Assembly: GCA_002420305.1 (NCBI GenBank)
Contig: DIHT01000066.1
Span: 1 to 43,476 of the forward strand
DNA: 43,476 nucleotides
Source: Akkermansiaceae bacterium UBA5689
GTDB taxonomy: Bacteria > Verrucomicrobiota > Verrucomicrobiia > Verrucomicrobiales > Akkermansiaceae
Reading direction: 5' to 3'
Shown here piece after piece: positions 1-5,395 of the stretch. The notes beneath the pieces were generated by a model. That model saw only the letters and a list, made by a program, of their open reading frames with translations. It did no database searches and had not been told where the DNA came from. The position numbers and the translations under genes were made by a program. Each line of letters opens with the position of its first letter. Position 1 is the stretch's first letter.

Positions 1-76
1 ATCATCGATATTCTGGCTATTGGATAAGATCTCGCCCTCGTTGACAGGAGAGTATTGGGACATAGACTCACTCCCG

Positions 77-676
77 GTGAAGCTAAGGCATCGATACCTG
101 ATCATAGCCCTGTGCCTTTTTCTGGGTTCGTTTCTGACGGGATGCTCAGGAATGAGAGAGCGTGAAAACGAAAGCCGAAGCTCTCGCTCGTGGACAAGAG
201 CAATCAAGCAGGAGCTACAGACTCTGGGATACCGGAATTGGATAGTAATCGGAGACGCAGCATTTCCTTTACACAGCAGGCCAGGAGTGCGGACGATATT
301 CATCGACGATAAGATTCCTGAGGTCCTCCAGGAGGTTCTTGACGAGTTGGAAAGGGTGCAGAATGTTACACCTCGAATCTATCTCGCGAGAGAACTCGCT
401 GAGATTCCTAATGATCGCGCTCCAGGTATCGGGAGTTACCGGCGTAAAATCGAAAGCGCTCTGCGAGGCTATCCTGCGAGAGAGATGGAATTCCGATCGT
501 TATCTCTTCTTCTTGAAGACAGCGCTAATAAATTCACGGTACTGGTCTTCAAGACCTCAACGGCTCTGCCTTATTCGGGTATTTTTATTGAGCTCGATAG
601 TGGCTACTGGGATCCGGAATCAGAGCGGGATATGCGGGAGCGTCTTGAGAAAAAACTCAGGATAGAGTCAACTTAG
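77..676 (+). CDS. Lipoprotein with RbsD/FucU-like domain
   Basis: A GTG start at 77 gives a 199-residue protein beginning with a basic n-region (VKLRHR), a hydrophobic stretch and the lipobox LTGC, so it is probably a lipoprotein. The frame is open upstream to a TTG at 20, but that start would put about 20 polar residues before the signal peptide. The body (IVIGDAAFPLHSRPGV, then IPEVLQEVLDEL, and a C-terminal LPYSGIFIELDSGYW) resembles the RbsD/FucU fold of ribose pyranase and fucose mutarotase, which interconvert sugar anomers. Those enzymes are cytoplasmic, so an exported version is unusual and the sugar ligand is unknown. It lies 10 bases upstream of an RNase III-like gene on the same strand. 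The fold is a moderately sure call by eye; the activity is not established. Confidence 0.6.
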   Translation: MKLRHRYLIIALCLFLGSFLTGCSGMRERENESRSSRSWTRAIKQELQTLGYRNWIVIGDAAFPLHSRPGVRTIFIDDKIPEVLQEVLDELERVQNVTPRIYLARELAEIPNDRAPGIGSYRRKIESALRGYPAREMEFRSLSLLLEDSANKFTVLVFKTSTALPYSGIFIELDSGYWDPESERDMRERLEKKLRIEST

Positions 677-686
677 GTTTCTCCTG

Positions 687-1007
687 ATGAAGCATAACGA
701 AGAACGACTAACCCGGGAACGGGAAGAGGCTTGGATTGGTGATGCAGTTCTTGCGCTTTTTGTAAGAGAGTGGATCCTTAAAGAGCAACGCTCTCTGGAT
801 GGGGAGCAATTTATTCGGTTCACCTCCAACGACTTCCTCAGGGTGATTGGGAACCCAACTCAGGTAGAGGCTCGGATAGGCCGTGTCTACCGGGACGAAG
901 GAATGACGCAGGCCTATAAGTATATCGAGGACAACCTCCTGCCTGTTTTTCTGAGGCAGGAACGTGCGAGGGTTCAGCGAATTCGTAACGGCGAGCTCAA
1001 GGGCTGA
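687..1007 (+). CDS. Stand-alone RNase III-like domain protein
   Basis: This is a 106-residue protein. Residues 14-27 (EAWIGDAVLALFVR) match the RNase III signature (consensus LEFLGDAVL), with E14 and D19 in the positions of the first catalytic acidic pair. The second motif reads PTQVEARIGRVYRDEG: E61 is kept, but the usual Asp three residues before it is Thr58. There is no double-stranded RNA binding domain, so its size resembles Mini-III, which matures 23S rRNA in Firmicutes. It may be a structured-RNA nuclease with altered metal binding, or an RNA-binding relative that has lost activity. It follows the RbsD-like lipoprotein gene closely and overlaps the 3' end of the convergent pdxH by 11 bases. 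Confidence 0.7.
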   Translation: MKHNEERLTREREEAWIGDAVLALFVREWILKEQRSLDGEQFIRFTSNDFLRVIGNPTQVEARIGRVYRDEGMTQAYKYIEDNLLPVFLRQERARVQRIRNGELKG

Positions 1008-1653
1008 GCCTCCCAAGGTGCCAATTGGATCCATTCGGGGTAAAGACCAACCGATCGTGCAGTCTGCTGGGACGGCCTTGCCAGAATTCGATATAATCTG
1101 GCTTTAGCTGGTAGCCTCCCCAGAAGGGAGGGAGTGGAATGCCGCTATCCTCGGGCCATTTTTTCTGTAGCTGCTCTTCTAGTTCCTCAAGATGTGACCG
1201 GTCGGTGATGGGAGAGGTTTGATATTGGGAAACCCAAGCTCCGATCTGCGCACCTCGAGGTCTTGATTGAAAGTAAGCCTGCGACTCTTCTTGGGTTGTG
1301 CGGGACACGGTGCCTCGGATAATAATCTGGCGCTCGAGCTCTCGCCAATGAAGGACAAGAGAGGCTCTCGGGTTGGCTTCGAGATCCTGCCCCTTTCTTG
1401 AGTTATAGTTGGTGAAGAAGCTGAAAGATCCGTCTTTAAGCCCTTTGAGCAAGACGGTGCGGGCGGAAGGTTCTCCTTCGTTATTGGCCGTTGCCAGAGT
1501 CATTGCGTTGGGTTCAGTTACTCCTGCCTCAATCGCTTCGCTTAGCCAGCTTTCGAACTGTAGAAAGGGATCGGCGGAGATTTCGGCTTCGGTAAGGCCT
1601 CCCTGCTCGTAATTTTCACGCAAGTCAGCGAGGCGGATCTTTTCCTTACTCAT
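997..1653 (-). CDS. pdxH: Pyridoxamine 5'-phosphate oxidase PdxH
   Basis: It oxidises pyridoxine or pyridoxamine 5'-phosphate to pyridoxal 5'-phosphate with FMN, the last step of B6 salvage and of one de novo route, in the cytoplasm. The 218-residue length equals that of the E. coli enzyme. Family landmarks are present in order: the N-terminal LRENYEQGGLTE, the FMN-binding stretch ARTVLLKGLKDGSFSFFTNY with SRKGQDLEANPRASL after it, EESQAYFQSRPRGAQIGAWVS in the middle, and the C-terminal FWQGRPSRLHDRLVF whose RLHDR motif contacts substrate. The gene converges on the RNase III-like gene with an 11-base overlap of the 3' ends. No partner B6 gene is visible nearby. Confidence 0.97.
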   Translation of the reverse strand: MSKEKIRLADLRENYEQGGLTEAEISADPFLQFESWLSEAIEAGVTEPNAMTLATANNEGEPSARTVLLKGLKDGSFSFFTNYNSRKGQDLEANPRASLVLHWRELERQIIIRGTVSRTTQEESQAYFQSRPRGAQIGAWVSQYQTSPITDRSHLEELEEQLQKKWPEDSGIPLPPFWGGYQLKPDYIEFWQGRPSRLHDRLVFTPNGSNWHLGRLSP

Positions 1654-1725
1654 CTGGTTTGAATATACGCAGATCTTGGCGAAAGTAGTGGGAATTTTAC
1701 GGGCCGAATATGCTCAAAGTGGAGC

Positions 1726-2748
1726 CTATCGGGCCCACTGGTAGACCCGGACATAGTCGACCTGCATCACCTGAGGAAACTGGCTGGCTGGGATTCGGTC
1801 GGCTCTCTGGTCTTCCTTTTCAAAGAAACGCCCGTCGACCGCAACATTCAAGATAAGGTGGAAAGGCTGATCGTATGGGGCAGAGGGATTCTGGCGAGCG
1901 CTCGCTGACCACCACTCACTGGCCTTTCGGGTTTTCCAGCGCACTCCATCGACGAACCACGAGATCGCTTCGGCGTTCCATTCCAGGGTGTAGACATGGA
2001 AGTCCTCGGCTGCACTTTTTCCTGGAAACTGATAGGTATGATCCAAGTGAACGTTGTTTGGCCATTTGCCTCCAAAGTGGAGGGCTCCAAGAGTTTCGGT
2101 TACTTTATTTCCCCTCGACTCCACGATGTCAATTTCACCTCCAGCAGCCCAGCCTCCGTAGGGAGAATTCGTGGGCATCATCCAAATGGCGGGCCAGATG
2201 CCTTGGCCATCGGGGAGCTTTGCCCGGATTTCGAATCTCCCGAACGTCCAGTCACCACGATTCATAGTACGCAATCTCGCAGAGGAGTAAGGCTGCGTCT
2301 TGCCGTCGCTGGTGGCATGGGAGTCACGGTAGACGGCTATGTTGAGCGAGCCGTCTTTGACAAAACTATACTTAGGATCTGTTCGGTAGGCCTGCCGCTC
2401 GTTATTCCCGCCTCCATAGTTGTTCTCTTCCCTTTCCCATTTTCCGAAGTCAATGCGATCGTCATTAAACTCGTCTGACCAGACCAGCGCCCATTCCTTG
2501 CTTGGGGTGTGAAGGCGGTATTCTCCTCCGGGCTGGAGGGTCGACCAGAGATCGCCAGTTCCGAGAATGGCAGGACCAACATTTTTCCAGAGGAAGCGAC
2601 CCTCGGAATCAGTGTTTTTAACCTGTAGCTGGTGGAGCGAGCCCTTTTCTGTAGAAAAGCTCAAGGCGACCGCAGGGCTGCTCTGGAGCGTTGGCTCAGC
2701 AAGGAGAAGACTTGGTAAAAGAGCCAAGAAAAGGAGACGTGTACGCAT
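1726..2748 (-). CDS. Secreted glycoside hydrolase family 16 (beta-glucanase-like)
   Basis: This is a 340-residue protein with a clear signal peptide (MRTRLLFLALLPSLLLA, cleavage before EPT), so it is exported. After a roughly 70-residue N-terminal extension the GH16 domain starts at WALVWSDEFND and runs to the C-terminus (VMQVDYVRVYQW). The catalytic signature GGEIDIVES supplies the nucleophile E205, the assisting D207 and the acid/base E210. The upstream substrate-cleft motif GIWPAIWMMP is also present. The motif spacing (E-x-D-x-x-E) fits the laminarinase/beta-1,3-glucanase branch, but agarases and porphyranases share the fold, so the polysaccharide is not certain. It stands alone with no sugar transporter or SusC/D-like gene next to it. 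Degradation of algal or fungal beta-glucan is the likely role. Confidence 0.9.
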   Translation of the reverse strand: MRTRLLFLALLPSLLLAEPTLQSSPAVALSFSTEKGSLHQLQVKNTDSEGRFLWKNVGPAILGTGDLWSTLQPGGEYRLHTPSKEWALVWSDEFNDDRIDFGKWEREENNYGGGNNERQAYRTDPKYSFVKDGSLNIAVYRDSHATSDGKTQPYSSARLRTMNRGDWTFGRFEIRAKLPDGQGIWPAIWMMPTNSPYGGWAAGGEIDIVESRGNKVTETLGALHFGGKWPNNVHLDHTYQFPGKSAAEDFHVYTLEWNAEAISWFVDGVRWKTRKASEWWSASARQNPSAPYDQPFHLILNVAVDGRFFEKEDQRADRIPASQFPQVMQVDYVRVYQWAR

Positions 2749-2837
2749 ATTTGGGTCCTGCTACGGGCTTCCCTGCAAAAGCACGCTGGTGCTTCTGAGC
2801 GAGTTCAACCCTCAGCGAATTCGAAAATTATCCCGGA

Positions 2838-3551
2838 CTAGGGTGCAAAGGGATTTATGTCGTATGCGTCAAAGACTTCCTCGATCACGCTACCTGACTC
2901 TTCCATTTCTTCACCCAGTTCGCCCATTGTCTCGCCCCAGTCTTGCATCACTTGAGGGAAAAGAGGGTCCTCGGCCATTTTCTCGACGAACCAAGGCCCG
3001 ATGGCCTCCTGCCCGCCTGACATGACTTCGACTGGGATTGGTATTTCCTCCATGTGTGTTGCCATATCCGCGGTGGCATCCCGAAATCTGTTTACCGGCT
3101 GTCTGAGGTCCTCGGGGAGGTCGGCAGTTTCGATTGTGCTGAGCTTGTCGCTCAGTTGATTCAACTGCCGCATGGTGTCGAACATTTGCATCGGGTTTTC
3201 ACCACGACCCTCTTGGGCGTTCTCTAGTTTTTCGAGGAGATCCAAGACTCCTTTCTCCCTGAGTTCAGTTGTAAAGGCGACAACAGATGCGGGAGCTGCG
3301 GGCTTGTTGGCGGCTGGCTCTGGAGTTTCCTCCGGTTCAGGCGTTGGCTCTGGTTCAGGAGCTGGCTCTGGTTCAGGAGCTGGCTCTGGTTCAGGAGCTG
3401 GCTCTGGTTCAGGAGCTGGCTCTGGAGTTTCCTCGGGTGCGGGTTGGGTGGAGGCAGTCTCTGCTGAAGAAGCCGGGTCTTTCTCACCGCAGGATGTCAG
3501 GAAAAGACAGAGGCAAAAGGCAGCTGAAATAACGGTAAGTGCAAGTTTCAT
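2838..3551 (-). CDS. Glu-Pro-repeat lipoprotein, full-length copy
   Basis: This is a 237-residue protein. The signal peptide ends in the lipobox LTSC (Cys21), which is followed by an acidic segment, then a Pro/Glu-rich linker made of repeated EPEPAP units (about residues 38-78), then a mostly helical domain (ASVVAFTTELREKG to the C-terminus) with no family I recognise. The layout suggests an outer-membrane-anchored domain held on an extended rod. The first 50 residues are almost identical to those of the gene at 3676-4014 (Ala versus Asp at residue 27), showing recent duplication. This copy keeps the long C-terminal domain and is presumably the ancestral product. A further Glu-Pro lipoprotein begins at 43315. 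The function is unknown. Confidence 0.85.
   Translation of the reverse strand: MKLALTVISAAFCLCLFLTSCGEKDPASSAETASTQPAPEETPEPAPEPEPAPEPEPAPEPEPAPEPEPTPEPEETPEPAANKPAAPASVVAFTTELREKGVLDLLEKLENAQEGRGENPMQMFDTMRQLNQLSDKLSTIETADLPEDLRQPVNRFRDATADMATHMEEIPIPVEVMSGGQEAIGPWFVEKMAEDPLFPQVMQDWGETMGELGEEMEESGSVIEEVFDAYDINPFAP
3346..3417. repeat. Four perfect tandem copies of an 18-bp unit
   Basis: The 18-bp unit GGCTCTGGTTCAGGAGCT occurs four times head to tail without a mismatch, with degenerate units on both sides. On the minus strand it encodes Glu-Pro-rich hexapeptides in the linker of the lipoprotein at 2838-3551. The unit length is a multiple of three, so copy-number change by slippage would alter linker length without a frameshift. 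Confidence 0.95.
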
Positions 3552-3681
3552 GATTGCCCTAACTCTCGCTGATATCAGCTACGTTACGAGGATTATTTCC
3601 GGCATCCTTCTATGGGAAGTTGAGGTGAACAGTGATGCTTGGATACCTTTATGCGCGAAGACGTCGCGAAAGTGGTCATCG
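3418..3681. repeat. Left copy of a duplicated lipoprotein-5'/hpt-5' segment
   Basis: This segment matches 3881-4228 closely. It holds the lipoprotein signal peptide and linker start, the whole divergent upstream region, and the first codons of hpt. Start codons of the two lipoprotein genes lie 463 bases apart, while the hpt start equivalents (ATG at 3651 and 4195) lie 544 apart, so the left copy lacks about 81 bases of the hpt leader. The arrangement is what a tandem duplication with one endpoint inside the lipoprotein gene and the other inside hpt would produce. Confidence 0.85.
3633..3681 (+). pseudogene. Remnant of the hpt 5' end left by duplication
   Basis: The bases from 3633 (GATGCTTGG...) through the stretch ATG-CGC-GAA-GAC-GTC-GCG-AAA at 3651 repeat the start of the real hpt gene, which reads ATG-CAC-GAA-GAC-GTC-GCG-AAA at 4195. 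The match fades after 3681 and the frame runs into unrelated sequence, so this cannot make the enzyme. Its minus strand overlaps the end of the second lipoprotein gene, whose stop codon lies at 3676-3678. Confidence 0.75.
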
Positions 3682-4014
3682 AGGTGCGGGAGCCACGGGC
3701 TTAACGGTTCTATCGATTACGCCTGGGGGCGGAACCTTACTTCGATTCCGCCTCTGAGCAGCTGGCGCAGCTTCCTCCGGCTCAGGCGCTGACTCTGGAT
3801 TTTCCTCAGGTTCAGGTGCTGACTCTGGAGTTTCCTCGGGCTCAGGCGTTGGCTCTGGAGTTTTCTCCGGCTCAGGCGCTGGCTCTGGAGTTTCCTCGGG
3901 TGCGGGTTGGGTGGAGGCAGTCTCTGCTGAGGAATCCGGGTCTTTCTCACCGCAGGATGTCAGGAAAAGACAGAGGCAAAAGGCAGCTGAAATGACAGTG
4001 AGTGCAAGCTTCAT
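3676..4014 (-). CDS. Glu-Pro-repeat lipoprotein, C-terminally truncated copy
   Basis: The ATG at 4014 is the exact equivalent of the start of the neighbouring copy at 3551 and gives 112 residues; the frame is open further upstream only by chance. The signal peptide with lipobox LTSC and the following Glu-Pro linker match the full-length copy. Here the linker units vary more (EPEKTPEPTPEPEETPES). The helical C-terminal domain of the other copy is absent and is replaced by a short basic, Pro-rich tail (QRRNRSKVPPPGVIDRTVKP) that ends inside the duplicated hpt fragment. It may be a secreted linker-only protein or a decaying duplicate. It is transcribed divergently from hpt. Confidence 0.65.
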   Translation of the reverse strand: MKLALTVISAAFCLCLFLTSCGEKDPDSSAETASTQPAPEETPEPAPEPEKTPEPTPEPEETPESAPEPEENPESAPEPEEAAPAAQRRNRSKVPPPGVIDRTVKPVAPAPR

Positions 4015-4228
4015 GATTGCCCTAACGTTCGGTGATATCAGTTTCTTTACGAGGATTATTTCCGACATCCTTCGATGGAGAGTTGAGCATAATGGGGATT
4101 GTTGGCAGGTGGGATACAAGCAGGTAGACCGGAACTCGCCGTATTTGATCACTTAGGGTTTTCGCACAAGGAACGGAGATGCTTGGATGCCTTTATGCAC
4201 GAAGACGTCGCGAAAGTGCTCATTGATG
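3881..4228. repeat. Right copy of the duplicated lipoprotein-5'/hpt-5' segment
   Basis: This is the partner of 3418-3681. It keeps the complete 81-base stretch of hpt leader that the left copy has lost and continues directly into the intact hpt gene. Divergence between the copies is limited to scattered substitutions, so the event is fairly recent. Confidence 0.85.
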
Positions 4229-4740
4229 AGGAGGTCATTGAGAAACGCCTCAACATCCTTGCAGATCGAATTCTCGAAGAGTTCAGGGGACGCCAATTCG
4301 TGGTGATAGTGATTCTGAAGGGTGCTCTCGTGTTTACTGCGGATCTCCTTCGCAGAATGCCAATTCCACTGGAGATTGAATGTATCAATGTCGCGAGTTA
4401 CCACGGGGCGACACAAAGTTCGGGTCAGGTCGACTTCCTCGATTCAAAGTTGCCTGGAGTGGAGGGCCGCGCCGTCCTCTTGATCGATGATATCCTGGAT
4501 ACTGGTCGTACGCTCGATGCAGTCGGAGAGAAACTCCGTGAGCAGGGAGCTGAAATCGTGAAATCCTGTGTCCTGTTGAGCAAGGACAAGGAGCGGGCTG
4601 CCAAGGTAGAAGCTGATTATGTGGGATTCCACGTTGGTGACGAATTCGTGATAGGGTATGGCCTTGATTATAAAGGTCTCTATCGCAACTTACCCTATGT
4701 AGGGGTCCTCAAGGCGGAAGTTGTGGAGGCCGGTGAATGA
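4195..4740 (+). CDS. hpt: Hypoxanthine phosphoribosyltransferase
   Basis: This is a purine-salvage enzyme that transfers ribose 5-phosphate from PRPP to hypoxanthine (and usually guanine), in the cytoplasm. The 181-residue length fits the family. The PRPP-binding loop is VLLIDDILDTGRTL, with the acidic pair D98-D99; VILKGALVFTADLLRR and the base-binding region YVGFHVGDEFVIGYGLDY are also typical. I chose the ATG at 4195 because family members usually begin just before the VLIDEEVI stretch; a TTG at 4183, five bases after GGAACGGAG, is the alternative. The first codons are duplicated upstream at 3651. It is divergent from the truncated lipoprotein gene. Confidence 0.93.
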   Translation: MHEDVAKVLIDEEVIEKRLNILADRILEEFRGRQFVVIVILKGALVFTADLLRRMPIPLEIECINVASYHGATQSSGQVDFLDSKLPGVEGRAVLLIDDILDTGRTLDAVGEKLREQGAEIVKSCVLLSKDKERAAKVEADYVGFHVGDEFVIGYGLDYKGLYRNLPYVGVLKAEVVEAGE

Positions 4741-4969
4741 AGGGGCGATCTTCGATGGCGCCCATGTGACAGAGGAGCTGCTTTAGCTTCAGCAGAAGGG
4801 AAGTCCTCCTGCGGCAGAGGCCCGCGGTCTGGTGTCGAAAGAGACTAGGCGCCTTGGATTGCCTCAATCTTGTGCATAAGTGTTGCAATCCCCATAAAAT
4901 CTGCTCTTCTTTCGCCTCCCCGCGAAAAGGGCAGGCCGGTAGTTAACTAGTCTGAAGCGTGCGAAAGCA
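4741..4969. other. hpt-rpsO intergenic region with hairpins
   Basis: No ORF is supported here. Just after hpt there is an imperfect hairpin (GGGCG-ATC ... GAT-GG-CGCCC) without a following T-run, so it is a doubtful terminator. A second structure near 4772-4818 pairs CTGCT with AGCAG inside an outer GAGGA/TCCTC stem. The right end carries the likely rpsO promoter. Confidence 0.4.
4870..4898 (+). promoter_or_regulatory. Possible sigma-70-type promoter for rpsO
   Basis: TTGTGC and CATAAA are separated by 17 bases, about 70 bases before the rpsO start. Each hexamer matches the consensus at four of six positions. It is weak by sequence alone. Confidence 0.3.
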
Positions 4970-5227
4970 ATGAGTGAATCGACAATTGATCCGAACCAAT
5001 ACCGCCTCCATGAAAAAGATACTGGGAGTGCGGACTATCAGATAGCGCTCTTAAGTCAGCGCATCAAACATCTAACCGATCATCTGGGCTCCCATCGTAA
5101 GGACTTTTCCTCGCGGCGTGGCCTGCTGACCCTTGTGGCGCAGCGGCGTAAACTCCTCGATTTCTTGGAAAAGGATAACGAAGAGCGCTACCAGAAAATC
5201 GTGGCCGGTCTCGGTCTCCGTCGCTGA
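4970..5227 (+). CDS. rpsO: 30S ribosomal protein S15
   Basis: This 85-residue protein has the usual length for the family (E. coli 89). S15 binds the central domain of 16S rRNA early in 30S assembly and contributes to a bridge with the 50S subunit. The rRNA-binding core is recognisable: TGSADYQIALLSQRIKHLT, then HRKDFSSRRGLLTLVAQRRK, and the C-terminal LDFLEKDNEERYQKIV. The pairing rpsO followed by pnp is one of the most conserved gene orders in bacteria. No strong Shine-Dalgarno sequence precedes the ATG. In E. coli S15 represses its own translation; the sequence here does not show whether that holds. Confidence 0.98.
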   Translation: MSESTIDPNQYRLHEKDTGSADYQIALLSQRIKHLTDHLGSHRKDFSSRRGLLTLVAQRRKLLDFLEKDNEERYQKIVAGLGLRR

Positions 5228-5297
5228 TCTACCCTCTCGTCCAAACTGTCAAATTTGGGCGTCCTTGCTTTCCGGTTCTCTCTCACACCCAGCCGAA

Positions 5298-5370
5298 TGC
5301 TCCCTTGGATTTTTTAGGGGAGCAATGGCTTCAATAACCAGAAGCTGCTCTCCCCAAAGGGGGGAGGCAG
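5298..5370 (+). promoter_or_regulatory. Tandem hairpins in the rpsO-pnp leader
   Basis: The first hairpin (5298-5324) pairs TGCTCCCTT with AGGGGAGCA around a T-rich loop. The second, stronger one (5345-5370) pairs CTGC-CTCCCC with GGGGAG-GCAG, ten pairs with one bulged T, around a five-base loop, and ends 25 bases before the pnp ATG. A small GCTTC/GAAGC stem (5328-5345) could form between them but abuts the second hairpin. No T-run follows, so these are not terminators. In E. coli the pnp leader hairpin is cut by RNase III and used by PNPase to limit its own synthesis; the same role is inferred here from position and structure. Confidence 0.6.
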
Positions 5371-5395
5371 CACGATGTAACAAAGTAAAAGATAG

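Noticed and set aside
3172..3792. 206-codon plus-strand ORF opposite the lipoprotein genes, rich in Gly-Ser-Ala
   Set aside because: It is the antisense of the Glu-Pro repeats and has no ribosome binding site or family match.
4772..4860. A structured RNA gene (SRP, RNase P or tmRNA type) between hpt and rpsO
   Set aside because: There are hairpins, but none of the conserved sequences of these RNAs.
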